Assembly (NCBI GenBank): GCA_016785225.1
Contig: JAFBJZ010000628.1
Coordinates: 238,501-302,500, forward strand
DNA: 64,000 bases
Source: Psettodes erumei
Taxonomy: Eukaryota; Chordata; Actinopteri; Pleuronectiformes; Psettodidae
Direction of reading: 5' to 3'
In this document: positions 33,440-46,491 of the stretch, piece after piece
Layout: each line of letters starts with the position of its first letter
Position numbering within the stretch: position 1 is the stretch's first letter
Notes under the pieces: model-generated
What the model was told of the DNA's origin: nothing
Databases searched by the model: none
Seen by the model: only the letters and a program-made list of their open reading frames with translations
Position numbers and translations under genes: made by a program

Positions 33440-35630
33440 AAAAAAAAAAAAAAAAAAAGTTTCCTCATTTCTGTTCCAATCAACAGAAGTTCACAGAAAA
33501 ATGTTTGCTGCCTGGCAATTAGCTGCGTTTTCCGACGACACGTGAGATGTTGCACAAACGCACACAGAGAGGGGAGGTGGTCGAGCGAGGTAGGGGGAGA
33601 CTGTGTGTGTGTGAGAGAGAGAGAGAGCAGCTGATTGACAGGTACTGGGAGGGTTTTCAGCGGGCCACTTCCTGAGAGCATTGTGGAGCAGCCGCCGAGA
33701 CGTCGGGCATGCTAATGCTACGGCTAATTATGCAACCGGGTGAAACCGGGCCGCAGAACGCATCAGAACACCCGTAGCCATGTTGTAGCGCCAACGACGC
33801 TGCCGGCGTTCGTTTGCCGTTAATTACACGTGTAGTCGGTTATAACACAAAACCTCTTTATGGATTCTGCTAAATTTTTTGGGGAGTTTCTGGTGCTGAT
33901 CCAGAACCGCAGCATAAATCCTGCACGTTAACTTCTGAACTCTGAGGCTTCAAAGGAAAAACCTTTTTTTTTTCTTTCTTTGCTTGATGTCATATAATAT
34001 ATATTATTATCATGTCTCATTCTCTCTAAAAAAAAAAAACTCTAAATGGTTCGTTCCACATTTGGTTGAGCCCGGCAGCAGCACGTGATGTGAGTTTAGT
34101 TTCATCACGCACACAGAACTGATCCGCGTGCTGTCATGTTGGGTTTATATTTCTGTGTGCGTCACCATCCGTTGTTGTTGTTGTTGTTGTTGTTGTTTAT
34201 AGTTGCCACAGTGGAGACGTGTTGTATGCTTGTTGCCTTAAATACAAGACCAGGATGTTTGTGTGGACAAATGTGGAATAAAAACCAAAGTTACATAACA
34301 TTAAACACCGATCTCACCCTTGGACACACACCGTCCACACCCGGGTGTGTGTGACTCATCAGTGGGGGGGGGCGTAGGTGACGGAGGTGTATAGGTATCA
34401 GGTGGCCCTCTCCTCTGAAGCGCCAGGCTAACGTTCTGCACGCTGCCCTAATTGACTGCCCCCCCTCAGCTGGCGTGGTCCTGGTGTCCCCCCCCTCTCG
34501 GGGCCCGGGGGGAGGAGGGGGCCGGTGTGGCCGTCTGGGTGGGTGGGGGCTGACCCCAAAAACCCCGCCTGAGGCGCTGACTGCCACCAGCCTGAACCCC
34601 CCCCCCACACACACACACACACACAACGATCTCTCTCCGTCTCTGATGCTCTGCCCCTCTCTGTCCAACTGGCTCTGAGCTACAGACTTCTTTTGTCTGT
34701 CCTCATTAGAATACTGATCCTGCACACACACACACACACACACACATTTTGTCACTAATTGCGGTATCATGAGTCCAGATGGTAAACAAAGGAATCTCAA
34801 CGTTAAACTAAGGAAATAATAATTCAGTTTTTATGAAATAAAAAAGAAAGTAATTTTTTCCCTCTTTGTCAGGTTTTGTCTGTATTTGTGTTTTGCAGTC
34901 ACAGTAGCAAATCGACAACATTGCGTCTTTTACGGTTTGTTTACAGGCCCTTTAAGTAACGGGGTTGTTGTTGTTTTTCCACAACAACCTGATTTTTTAA
35001 AAACGTACAAGAGAAACCCGGCGTCGCCTCTGAGCTCGTGTCGGTACGAAGAGCGCGGCAAATGTTTGTTGTGTTGCACTCGTGTGTGCGTCTGTCAGTA
35101 ACACATACCTACCAGGACAAATTAAATTTTTTTTTTTTATTATTGCCAGCGGTTCTCAATGCCTCCACCTTTACTACTTTTTTTTTTTTTTTTTACCCAG
35201 TAGCACGATTACTGTAATATCAGTATCTCTTTCTCTGCGTGAGACTCGCTCAGCTCACGGCAGCTTCTGCGTTTGTGCGACACAGAAAACTGAATCTGAG
35301 CAGGACAAAAAGAAATACCAGGCACGAGAACGCGTTGAGCTTACGCTGCAAAAATGTAAATCACATTTGCAGTGGAGTGTTTTGGACGCAGGTAAAAAAA
35401 AAAAAGAAGAAGATGTTTAATTTCTTTTAAAGAAAAATTTCACACTGAACATGTTTCGTTTTTCAGAATAGCCAAAATGAATTGTGAACAAACCAGTCTG
35501 ACATATTAATATCAGATCTTTGTTTCGTGGCTCGGGAAAAAAAACAAAACAAAACGTGACGATGCAATCTGAGCTGAGCCGTGACCCGACGCCACAAACC
35601 GACACTACGCAATCAAGCCGGTCCCTTCCA
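33440..35630. other. Intergenic: low-complexity runs and unique sequence
   Basis: A run at 33440-33458, a short GA tract (33612-33628), a TTG run (34173-34198), C/G-rich sequence (34490-34610), short CA tracts (34606-34624, 34724-34745) and T runs near 35130 and 35180. No exon is seen. Confidence 0.55.
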
Positions 35631-35634
<4 letters not shown>

Positions 35635-35687
<53 letters not shown>

Positions 35688-35700
35688 CTCTCTCTCTCTC
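35635..35700. repeat. (CT)n microsatellite
   Basis: About 30 CT units with a CCC interruption. Confidence 0.97.
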
Positions 35701-36468
35701 GGCCGGCCGTCCATCACGGTGACTGGCAGCTCAGAGGAGGGCTCTGACGGGCAGATGAGAGCGAGGAGCCGAGCTCTGCCTCAGAGGCAACAGCAGCAGT
35801 CCTGTGTTCTCCTGCCCGCCTCACACCGTCTCCTCCTGCTCTCCTGCCCGCCTCCCACCGCCTCCCGCAGGCCCCCGCAAAAAAAAAAAAACAAATAAAA
35901 AAACTAAAAAAAAAAAACAAAAACCCCCGGAAAAGTAAAGTGGACATCCTCTCGCGGAGGAGCGGTTATTGTTTACAGCGCTCCGTCTTTGTCTGGCCGC
36001 CGGTGAAACGCGGAGCGAAGACGAGACGAGCGCGACACAAACTCGTCACCGAGAGGACGAGCTGCGTTTAAGAGCGTCTGTCCAGCTCGGAGAAACTAAA
36101 CACCCGTCCGCAGCTCCTGCATCGACTTTAAAAATTCTTCTTCTTCTTGTTTTTTTTTTTCGTACCTGCATCACACCCTCCAGGGCCGACCTCCACCCCC
36201 CAGGACCACATTCTTCCTCCTTTTATGGACCCTCCACCTCCTTGCTTCTCAGCGGGCCTCTCCAGGACACCCCTCCCCCCCACACACTCCCCTCACCCGG
36301 TTCTGCGGGCCCCGGCGGTTCTGCCGGGCCCGCCCGGTGCTCTCGGCTCTCTGCAGCTGCCTCTGCAGGCCCACGCTGTCTCCAGGCTTTTCATGCCCAC
36401 AGCCAGAGACGCTTTGATGTTGCCCTTCTGGCAGACAACACAGGGCTCGGTGTGTACGTTTGTGTAGG

Positions 36469-36510
<42 letters not shown>

Positions 36511-36679
36511 GATGCAGGGAAGAGAAATGAATTCACACGTGCGCAGCAGCTATAAGACGTGTGTGTGTGTGTGTCAACCGTACTCTCTTCTTCTTGTTCG
36601 CCGAGCGCACAAACACAGGGAAAAAAAAGGCGAACATGAAAAGGACTGAGTGATGAGCGGCTGACAGCAGCCCCGACCA

Positions 36680-36715
36680 GCTCGGCTCGGCTCGGCCCGG
36701 CCCGGCCCGGCCGGG
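36680..36715. repeat. (CGGCT/CGGCC)n pentanucleotide array
   Basis: GCTCG units change to GGCCC units, the mirror of the array at 26391-26429. Confidence 0.9.
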
Positions 36716-37007
36716 GTGGGCGGGGTCTACAGGTTGGAAGAGGCCGACACCTGTCACCGCCAATAAGACTCGTCAGGCTCCTCCTCAGCTGTTACGAATC
36801 ATCTGAAGGCAAATGGAGCATTTAAACAGTAACGGCGAAGCTTTGATTCAGTTAAGTGTAAAGGAGCGTGTGTGAACAGGAAGCGCTTTATTTTGAAGGG
36901 AAATAACTTCCTGTTCTTGTCCCGGCTCTGGTGACGAGTAAGAGGAGAAAAATGGCCGCCCGCTTTCCTGGCGAGCCGCAGCATCTCGGCCGGTTCCGCC
37001 ACATTTT

Positions 37008-37027
37008 TGGCGCCCGAACCCGGGACC
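37008..37027. other. Retroelement primer-binding-site-like string
   Basis: TGGCGCCCGAACCCGGGACC is close to a tRNA-Lys-type primer-binding site of LTR retroelements (first 12 bases identical to the classic site). No LTR, gag or pol sequence was recognised around it, so this may be chance or a solo remnant. Confidence 0.25.
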
Positions 37028-37429
37028 CAACCAGGAACCTTAAGAATGGAACTGATCTGAGTTCTGCTTCCTGCAAGGTTTTTTCTGCAGCGGGAAACTG
37101 GTTCACTTGGTCTTGGATCTGGTGGTTCCTGTGAGTTTCGTTAACCTCTGCAGCGCCGGCTGATGTCATCGCGCATTGGAGCTGGAGTTAAAGAGTTAAT
37201 GAGTTAAAGTCAGAACAATTACGCGTCGGCGTGGGAGACCCGTTTTGCTCCGGTTCCGCTCTTTTTTTTTTTTTTTTTTTAGAACTATAGGAGCTCGCCT
37301 GCCTCCCCCTGCAGGGGAACCACTTAAACGTCATTTTCTCGTGAAGCGGGTTTGTGACAAAACGTCTTATTAAATACGTCGCGTGTCACCGACACATCAG
37401 GCGATCAAACGCGGTTTTTTGACTCGAAG

Positions 37430-37670
37430 CGAGACGAGGAGGAGGCGGAGGTGGAGGAGCCGCCCGTCAGCGGAGGATCGGCGGTTGTAGCGGGATGTAC
37501 GGCCCGTGGCTGGCGGGCTGCTGCTAGCGCTCTGCCAGGCAGATGAGAGCCGGGTTAATGTCGGGATTTGTTCCCTAAAGCTCCCACACAGAGGAAATAC
37601 TGATCAGCTCCGCCGCCGGCCCCCGCGCCCCCGCTAATCGCTAATCAGCGCTTACACGGGCCGCCGTCTG

Positions 37671-37672
<2 letters not shown>
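37430..37672. promoter_or_regulatory. Candidate regulatory island, CpG-containing
   Basis: Unique block with CAGGCAGATGAGAGCCGGG, AATACTGATCAGC and CGCTAATCGCTAATCAGCGC, ending at a CA tract (37672-37712). Confidence 0.3.
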
Positions 37673-37714
<42 letters not shown>

Positions 37715-37719
37715 AGGCT

Positions 37720-38824
37720 GAGCACTTTGTGGTATCGTGTACAGGAAGCCTTCAACTTTGAAGTAAAAAAAATCTTAAATAACTTTAAATAAAAGGAAGT
37801 GAATCTAAAAACAAAGCCCACGTCAACACTGTCAGTAATTTGTCGTAATTTTGTGAGCTGCTATTTTCCTAAAAAAAAACAAAACAAAAACCAGTCGGCT
37901 CGTTGTGCGTCCTTCATCTGCAGCAGGGCAGTTTGATCATTTATTGACTTTTTTTTTTAATGAATTGATTATCTTTGAGTTTTTGATTGTTGCCGAGCAC
38001 GGGTGAAGAATCAGAAATAGCAGCTGACGTCGTCTTAGTGTCTAAAATCCTCCAGAACTGTCACTTGTTTGTGTGTTTGTGTGTGTTTGTGCGTTCACGC
38101 ACACTCATGAAACATGTCACCGATTCCAGTCTGCCGCATCAGAACCCTCAGCAGAACCGTCGGAACCGCCTCCGCTCGGCAGCTCCCCGTCATTAATCCA
38201 ACATCTCACTCACATTCGATATCCGCCGCCATCAAACTCCCGGCCCGTTTAACCCCCTCCACCGCGTGCGGATACTTCCTGCCCCCCTCCTCCACCCCCC
38301 CTCCACCCTCCACCCTCCACCCTCCCCCCCTCCCCCCCAGGCCTCTTCCACCCCTCTCAGATTGGACCGGTCATGTATGGAAGGGTAATGTGGGCATTGT
38401 TCTGGGCCGGGCTGGGGCCGGGCCTCTCCGCAGGAACATCGGATTCTGTTTGAAGTCGTGATCCGGCGCGGCCGCCTCACCTGCAAAGATCAATACGCCC
38501 GGGTTCAAAGCTGCCGGCTTCACAGAGAACACACTCTTATTAATTTATAGAAACTTCTAGAAACTTTGTCTGAAGGGAAAAACCTCCAACTCTGTGTGGT
38601 GGAGAGACAGGGGGAATTATTAATATACCTGGAGAGAGGGAAGTGGGGGGGGGATGGGACTGACCAACCATCTTCTAACACCTTATATGAATATTTAAAT
38701 GAGTTCCTGTTTGATGTGGATTGATCATACGAAGAAGAAGAAGAAAAAAAAAAAAGAGTGTGTGTGTGTCTGGAGCAGACAGATGGATAAGGAAGACGGT
38801 TAAAAGACTCATTAGATGAAGAAC

Positions 38825-38859
<35 letters not shown>

Positions 38860-39837
38860 TGTGTGTGTTTAACTCATTAAGGCAGTCCATTTGAGTTTTC
38901 CTTTGTTGTCAGATTTGATGATTTGGGGGAAATTTCCAACCCTCGGATTCAAAGCGTTCCCGCTCGGCGCTCGGGGGCCCGCGGCGTCGGGGAACGAAAG
39001 CGCTCGCCATTTATATTTCATGATATCAATTTATCAACAGGAACAATCTCAGGATGTTGGCTCAGATTTGATTCCATGTTCCCCCTGTTTTTACCTGAGG
39101 GACACACGCGCACGTTTTTCCTCGCCGCCGCGCCATTACCATACTCGCTCTCTTTTTCTCAACCCCTCTCTCGCTCGCGCATCATGTGCGCCGGTAATAA
39201 CCGGCAACTTCCTGACAGCGCGCTTCACGTCTCTCTCACCGGAGGCGGCGCGGGGAGAGAGAGAGAGTGAGAGTGTGTTTTTTTTTTTTGTGCGTTCGAA
39301 AAATACCTGGAGAAAAAGGACGAGCGACGCCGAGGCCTCAATGTGACTTATTGATTAACTTGAGTAAAGGAACGTGATCGATAAGCTGTTATTTAACCGC
39401 GGTTAATCACACTGACGTCTGATTCTGGTGCTGAAGTACCACTAAAGTACACGTGCTGTGCTCTACTGAAGTACTATACTGCAGTATATGTATTACTGTA
39501 TTACCACGGGAGAGAGCAGTACAGATATAGAACTGTTCGCTCTGTGAAATCCACACAGAGTTTGATCTTTCACGTCAAGTTTCTGGCTGAAAGCTCGACG
39601 CGGCGGTTCTGGGACTCCGAAGCCGACGCCGCAGAGCGGGTTCGTGTTCGTCGGCGGCGACTGGGCCGACCCGGGTCCCTGTCGGTTCTGGTTCCTGGTT
39701 CTGGTTCCCGGTTCTGGTTCCCGAGTCTTGATTAAAGGCGCCGTCCGAAGAGAGGACGTACTGAGCGTGCACACCTCCTTCATCCTCCTCCTCTTCCTGC
39801 TGCTTTAACACGCTGGTCCAGGACTTCTGGAAGTTTG

Positions 39838-39840
<3 letters not shown>
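37720..39840. other. Intergenic: unique sequence, C-rich run, TG tract
   Basis: C-rich CACC/CTCC sequence (38270-38345), a TG tract (38826-38868), and unique AT-containing sequence at 38890-39110 with ATTTCATGATATCAATTTATC that may be regulatory. A GTAC-rich fragment lies at 39425-39510 and a 13-mer repeat at 39684-39722. No exon is recognised. Confidence 0.5.
39684..39722. repeat. 13-bp minisatellite, 3 copies
   Basis: Three direct copies of GGTTCTGGTTCC plus C or T. Confidence 0.92.

Positions 39841-39843
<3 letters not shown>

Positions 39844-39913
<70 letters not shown>
39844..39913. repeat. (TG)n microsatellite
   Basis: About 35 TG units. Confidence 0.98.
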
Positions 39914-39916
<3 letters not shown>

Positions 39917-40049
39917 ACGCCGCATATAAAAGCTCCACCATCCTCGAAACCAACTGAACTCGCAAAAGCTCAAAGTAACAAGGTTCAAGAGAGGTTCAGC
40001 TGGAGAGGCTGAGAGCGAGCGTGAGGCAGATACTCCATGACTCCGTGTG

Positions 40050-40456
40050 CAGGTGTGTGTGTGTGTCTGTGTGTGTCTGACTGTTGTGTGCGTGTGTGTG
40101 TGTGTGGAGAGAAAGTCCAGTGTGCAGGCCGCTGCAGTAAACTCTGGGGAAGGCAGAGAGAATCCTAAGTCGGTCTGCAGAGAGCGAGGGTTTTCCCTTT
40201 CAACTAGAGCTCCCCCGGACTCACACACACACACACACACACACACACAGGCAGACACACACCAAAACACACACAAGAGACACAGACATGTGCGTAGATC
40301 CACGCGCAGACGAGCCAAAGACACACACTTACCGAAGGAGGCACCGCAAACACACACACACCCTCTCTTTCTCTCTCTCTCGCTCAGGGGACACGTAGAC
40401 TGCACGCATGCACACACACACACACACACACATACTAAAACACACATGGGATAGTG

Positions 40457-40494
<38 letters not shown>

Positions 40495-40652
40495 CCTCTC
40501 TGTCTTTTTGTGTCTCTCAGTAGTTCCTCGTGTTTCATCTGACAGCTTATTCCCAGTGTGGCTCCACTCTGTATTCACCCCGGATCCCCTCAGCACAGAC
40601 ACCCTGTGAACACACACTCCCAGGTGGAGGGGGGGGAGAAGGTGACCTCAGT

Positions 40653-40698
<46 letters not shown>

Positions 40699-40700
40699 GG
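40050..40700. repeat. Cluster of CA/TG tracts
   Basis: TG-rich at 40051-40106; CA at 40223-40250, 40412-40434, 40459-40492 and 40656-40697. Together they create a spurious 305-codon minus frame. Confidence 0.93.
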
Positions 40701-41660
40701 GACGATAAACCCGACAAAAACAAAATTCACCAAATCGAAATCACAAAAAAACTTCGTCGTCTGGCGGTGAAATGTGTCACCGTGTGAGAATTAGCATGTT
40801 GTCGAATCGTCTGACACGTCTGCGCTGACGACGAGCCGCCGTGACAGGAGGGGGGGGATCAGTTACAGCACGAGGAGAAATCTGAAGGGACGAGTTTGCA
40901 TATGAATGAAACAGGAAAATAATCCGCCATGATGTACTGTAAAACTGCCGTGTGATGGCTCGCAAAGATTCCAGCAGCACAAAGAAAGAAAAAAGATCTT
41001 ATCTAACGCGAGTTAAAATCAAAATAGAGAAAAACTTTTTTTTTTTTTACTCGTGATAAATATTTCTTTTACTTTCTCTTTAAATTTTCTAAATACAAAA
41101 ATAAAAGGCATTTTTTTTTAATCAAATAAAATCTGAACCAATCAGCAGCTCCTGCAGAAAAGCTGGTTTAAAAAAAAAAAAATCAAATAAATAAATAAAA
41201 TTTAAAAAATAAAAGCTCCAGCTTCTCCAGCTTCTTCTCCACGGTTCCGTTCTCACGGACCGGGTCGTCCTTGCCCTTGAGCTTAGGCAGGCAGGGAAAA
41301 AAAAACAAACTTCTTTATTTTCTCCGAGAACCGTCAAAAGTTGGGCCCTGATTGGTTCTGAGAAGTGTCCCGTCGTTTGGCGAGAGCGTTAAACGGACCT
41401 GAGCGCCGCGTCGCGCCCGGCTTTCTTTGTACGGACAGTTTGGAGAAGAGACCGACGCTCGGCCATGTTTTTTTTTTTTTTTTTTTTTAAACTTTCACCT
41501 CCTGCGTTTACAACACGGGAAGCTGACGCTCGACTTTCACGACGACCCGGCGTTCGCACGTTTACGTGAGCGCTCGTGTCGCGTCGCTAACGACACGTTC
41601 TCCTGGACGCTGGTGAAAACCAGGAGCGACGTAATGAGATAATTTACTCCTACCAAGCCA
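40700..41660. other. Intergenic: AT-rich then CpG-rich, no gene recognised
   Basis: AT-rich sequence (40980-41210), a T run (41466-41488) and CpG-rich unique sequence (41500-41640). No exon is seen. Confidence 0.5.
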
Positions 41661-41662
41661 CT

Positions 41663-41664
<2 letters not shown>

Positions 41665-41761
<97 letters not shown>

Positions 41762-41769
41762 TCTCTCTC
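41665..41769. repeat. (CT)n microsatellite, about 50 units
   Basis: Long CT tract, nearly pure. Confidence 0.98.
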
Positions 41770-42036
41770 CTTAGGTTTCCCCTGCAGCACTTTGGGAAGA
41801 AACCCAGCGTCAGGCAAACCGCCGCATCTCCTGAGAGTGAGTGACATTCACGAACCACACGTGTGTGTGTGTGTGTGTGTGTACAGTACATGTGTGCATG
41901 CACACACGTATGACTGTGTGTGTGTGTGTGTGTGTGTGGCAGAGTGAGTGAGCGAGCGAGCGAGCTGTGGCTAGCCCTAAACCATCAGCCTAGCGGCGCT
42001 ACAGTAATAACCACAGGACTCAGTCGCTACCACAGG

Positions 42037-42039
<3 letters not shown>

Positions 42040-42098
<59 letters not shown>
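42040..42098. repeat. (TG)n microsatellite
   Basis: About 29 TG units; shorter TG tracts at 41860-41882, 41914-41938 and 42284-42314. Confidence 0.97.
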
Positions 42099-42102
<4 letters not shown>

Positions 42103-42282
42103 CCATACTGTAGGTCTGTACGTGTGGTCGTGAGTGTATTGATCTATTGGTGCACGCGGATCCCTGACTTCCTGTATTTCGTATAATTTCTAGCAGTGCC
42201 CTACAAAAAGACTTTTTTTTCTCCCGGCGTACGCACAAAATTGCACGTGTGCAGCTTGTGCGTTTGTCCGCAGCATATATCC

Positions 42283-42316
<34 letters not shown>

Positions 42317-42412
42317 ACAGCATCTCATTTAGAGGCTTGCAGTCCAATCACAGCTCACCTCTTCAACCCCGCGCTTGTCAATCCAGCCTCGACAGCAGCT
42401 TGTCGAAAGGTC

Positions 42413-42489
42413 GATAGATGGATGGATAGATGGATAGATAGATGGATGGATGGATGGATGGATGGATGGATGGATGGATGGATAGATGG
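42413..42489. repeat. (GATG/GATA)n tetranucleotide repeat
   Basis: About 19 units of GATG mixed with GATA. Confidence 0.97.
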
Positions 42490-42648
42490 ACACTTCCTGT
42501 ATCTGCGTACAGAATCGTTTGCGGCTGAATATTTGCAGAGAATGAAACCATTTTCAAAAAAAGAGGAATGGTGAAATGAGCATGCCCTCTATTCCCCGCC
42601 GTTCCCTCTCTCCTCCTCTTTTCCTCTTTCTCTTTCTCTCTCTATCAT

Positions 42649-42649
<1 letters not shown>

Positions 42650-42729
<80 letters not shown>
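42650..42729. repeat. (CT)n microsatellite
   Basis: About 40 CT units. Confidence 0.98.
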
Positions 42730-42732
<3 letters not shown>

Positions 42733-42846
42733 TGCTGCAGGGTTGATTGGAGGTTTTGTCACGCCTGCTTTGACAGGCCGGGCAGAGCTCAGGTCCCAAC
42801 GGTTTGGCAATTATCCTCTAACCCAGCAGCCTACTACTGCACGAAT

Positions 42847-42900
<54 letters not shown>
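42847..42900. repeat. (CA)n microsatellite
   Basis: About 27 CA units. Confidence 0.98.
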
Positions 42901-42903
<3 letters not shown>

Positions 42904-42986
42904 GTCTGCATGTCAATACGTCAGCGATGGGGAGACAGGCTGTCTGTGTTTTCCATCTCCTTCTCTTTCGCCCTCTCACCACATCT

Positions 42987-43034
42987 GTCTCTCTCTCTCT
43001 CTCTCTACCCCCCACACACACACACACACACACA

Positions 43035-43109
<75 letters not shown>
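42987..43109. repeat. Composite (CT)n(CA)n microsatellite
   Basis: CT tract, then CCCC, then a CA tract of about 96 bases with one CCC interruption. Confidence 0.97.
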
Positions 43110-43111
<2 letters not shown>

Positions 43112-43224
43112 ATCTCTCTCTCATTAGCTGGGTACGTTTTAGAGGGGAGGAGGGTGTGAAACTCCGGAGACTCTTAACATTCCACTCTAATATACAGTCC
43201 ATCTTAAGCCATCCAGGGCCTGAA

Positions 43225-43310
43225 CCAACACACACACACACACACATATGGACACACAGACACACACACACACATGCACACACAGACACACACACACACG
43301 CACACACACC
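43225..43310. repeat. Interrupted (CA)n tract
   Basis: CA repeats interrupted by TATGG, CAGA and GCAC units. Confidence 0.93.
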
Positions 43311-43319
43311 ATAATCCTG

Positions 43320-44283
43320 GGAGATCAGAAGGGCTCCTCTTCCTCTTGCTAAGTAGCGTTGGACCCGTCTCCGGACTCGCCGACGGTCTCACCAGCTTAG
43401 CAGATGCGCGGCGGCTTGTCAGGCACAGGAAGTAGCTTAGGCGCGGGAATTAACTTAAACACGCACTTTAGAAACAGGAAGGGGGGGGGTGGCGGCGGCG
43501 GGCGGTATCTGGCCCCGCGTTAAACCCACGCGACGCAAAATTGCAACTTTATTTCACACAGAATTTCAGAATGATCCGTCTTTGTCTGGTTGTGAGTCCT
43601 TTGCAACCATCGCCGATGACCCCTGACCTCTGAGGCGTGAGCGAACCAACCGTCACGTCGCCTGTGATTGGGCCGCGCGTGGCAGTGGACCGAGGCCGAC
43701 GCGGCTCCAACCGTTCTTACTCGTGTCCGATTCACGCAGTCTCTGCTTTGATGCCAGCGGTGGCTCGTGTCGCCATGACGACGACGCCAACGAGAAGCGG
43801 GCGCTGTTTAAATCCGGGGACGGGGGGATGGCGTTTCACTTCCTGTGAATCAGTGGCACGAGTCTCTTATTTGAAACAAGTCCTCTGTGCGGTTTGATTC
43901 TCAAACAGGTTGTGTGTCACGTTGTCGTCCGACTCCTCATCAACGCGACTTATTTCTCCATTTTTAAACGATGTAACTTCCTGTGCAGTGTTCAGTTTTT
44001 TTTTTTTCTTTTTCCCCGCGACCGGACGCTCCTCACCTTCTTTTAATCAAGTCGTCCGCGTTCCTCTCCTCCTTCCAGCTTCACAAACGCGGCGCCGGCT
44101 CTCGCTCAGCGCCCTGGGCGGCGTAATCGTCAAATCCATCAACGCGCCCCGCGCCTCGCGTCAGATCAGCGCGGCGCCCTTTGAAGGAGATGGACGTTGT
44201 AGCTTCATCAAACAGACAAAGCAGTGATCTTCCCTTCCGGCGTAAAACAACTACATACACCTTACAGCAACAAACGTCTGTGT

Positions 44284-44316
<33 letters not shown>

Positions 44317-44515
44317 GAAGCAGAACAAGTAGATGGGTGTAATTTCGTAGGGGGTGTGTGTGTGTGTGTGTGTGTGTGCGTGTGCGTGCGTGGAGGCGGA
44401 CCTTGCCTCAAGCTAAAGTCATTGAACAGTTAAGGAGTTCCTGCTACACTCCAGGCTAAAGCTGAAATGCAACCATCTGACCATGCGTGAAATTACCACC
44501 TTTTCATGAGTGCGG

Positions 44516-44561
<46 letters not shown>

Positions 44562-45160
44562 CACACGCACACACACAGACCTGCACAAATATTCACAAGC
44601 GTTGCTGTAGTACAGTATCGGCGCACCTGTAATCTGAAGCGTGTTAGCGTCAACGTGGCGTGGTGACACGGAGGAGCCTTGAAGGTGCTAATGGCCCCGT
44701 CAGTGTGTCTGTGTGTGTCTGTGTGTGTGTGTGTGTGCGTCCAGTCATTTTTGTGTCTCTATTTACAGTATGCAGCACTTTTCTCCGCAGCCCTTCCAAA
44801 GTGTTGGCTGGCTCCGCCCCCTGTGGCGCGAGCCGCGGGGTGTTAGCGTGGCTAGCGGGCTAACAGCAGCTGTAAATCACAAAGCTTTATTAATCGCCGT
44901 CCTCCAACCTCCTCCTTTTCGTTCTCCGCCCTCGTCGTCATTAACTCGTCTAATCCGGAAGCTACAGGCGCCGAGCGGGTCGGCAAACTTATCACATACC
45001 TTTTTAAATATGGAAGGTTTGTAGCCCCGGGCTGCGCCGAGACTTCTTTAACTTCTGCGAATCAGAAAACACGCGCACAGTTTATCTCCAAAGGCGTCGG
45101 CAAATACCCGAAAGTTACGGCTGAGCTCATGTAACGGCTGAAAGTAGTGGGTTCAGGAGG
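43320..45160. other. Intergenic: CpG-containing unique sequence and TG/CA tracts
   Basis: Unique sequence at 43500-44250 holds open frames without homology or splice support. TG tracts at 44279-44315 and 44355-44388, a CA tract at 44518-44577, and GCTAGC/GTTAGC fragments near 44840-44870. Confidence 0.5.
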
Positions 45161-45169
45161 GGGAAAAAA

Positions 45170-45405
45170 AAATTCTATTCAATAAAAAAATACATGTAAA
45201 AATAAAAAATTAAATTTAACTAAATATATATACAAATATAAATATATACTAAATAAAATAATATAATTATATATAAAATGAAAAATAATATAAATACATA
45301 TAAAATGATAAAAATAATATAAATACAAAATTTAAAAATAATATAAGTGCATACAAATGTAAAAGATAATATAAATACATATAAAAAATTGGTGAAAAAA
45401 AAAAA
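45170..45405. repeat. AT-rich degenerate tandem repeat
   Basis: Repeated AATATAAATACATATAAAA-type units, very poor in G and C; an imperfect minisatellite of about 30-base period. Confidence 0.75.
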
Positions 45406-45409
45406 AACT

Positions 45410-45756
45410 CGGTCCTGATAGCTGCTCTCGCTGGTGGCGAGACAAATGATGATGCGTCACGTGTTCGCTCGGCGCTTTAAAAAAAAAAAAGAGGGTGCTC
45501 AGTTTCCTGTTTGATTACAATCGGGTCTTTTGTTGGATTAGATTAAGTTAAATTAACCGTGAACGGCGGCTGTAATATCGTTTTCATCCCAACACAGCAA
45601 ATCTCCAGCTCCGGCTCGACTATAGGTTTTTCATTAGCGGAGCCGCTCCACGATCCCGAGCGCTCGATAACGCTCAGTCCGTCCATCGACGCTGCAAACC
45701 GCTGGAACGCACAACCTGTTTATCTATCCGTCAATCAATCTATCAATGTGTGTTAG

Positions 45757-45804
<48 letters not shown>

Positions 45805-46287
45805 GCCCTGGGTGTCGGTTTAGCAGGGTAATGCAGTCTCGAGCCTTTTGCTCGGCGGCGCGTCGCGGCGCATTATCCCAATTTCAGATCACAGTGAGTG
45901 TCATTTAGACGCACACACATACAGTATGTGCCGCTGACACACACACACACACACACACACTGAGCCATCACAGCAGTCGTCAGTTAGATTTGGTTCTTTT
46001 GAAGCGGAGCAGAAGTGCGGTAATGTCACAGCCTTGGGCGACAGACTTCTAGCACCCTGACACCCATATTACCCCCCCCCCCCTTCCCCCGGCCTCCCCT
46101 CCAGCTCACCCCGCACATCCTCTCCTCGCCAACCTCGCCCCGCCCGTCCCAACGCCAACCCTCCTCTTCCTCGAGGTGAAGCCGCTGTAACGCACACACA
46201 CGCCTGCAGACTGTCAGGGCAGATCTGGCTCCAGACTCCTCCTGTTTGTAACATCTCCACCTCCGATGTGTGTGTGTGATCTTTCTG

Positions 46288-46329
<42 letters not shown>

Positions 46330-46490
46330 AAACATCTAATTTCATTCACCCCCCCCTCTTTTTTCTCAACATTCACATCACTGAAGCTAACCGCAGACGT
46401 CACGTGACATGGCAACGCAAACTCCAACAGGACAAACAAACGCCAAGGGTTAGGCGAACTTTACTGGAGGAAAAACAACTTCCCTGTGCA
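45410..46490. other. Intergenic: no gene recognised
   Basis: Unique sequence with CA tracts at 45762-45800 and 45937-45960, a C run near 46072, and a TG tract at 46289-46327. GCATTATCCCAATTTCAG near 45870 may be regulatory. Confidence 0.5.
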
Positions 46491-46491
46491 G

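Larger units (their letters stand above)
35710..37430. other. Intergenic: no recognised gene
   Basis: A-rich run (35879-35930), CpG-rich sequence, a CA tract (36475-36508), a pentamer array (36680-36715), a PBS-like string (37008-37027) and a T run (37262-37280). Open frames are unsupported. Confidence 0.5.

Noticed and set aside
36000..36649. Long plus-strand frame around 36 kb
   Set aside because: Runs through a CA tract and proline-rich low-complexity sequence; no recognised protein.
39575..40492. 305-codon minus-strand open frame
   Set aside because: Mostly VCVC and HTHT dipeptide runs from CA/TG tracts with no domain or splice support.
45170..45405. AT-rich stretch as a centromere- or origin-type element
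   Set aside because: Short degenerate AT repeat with no supporting structure.
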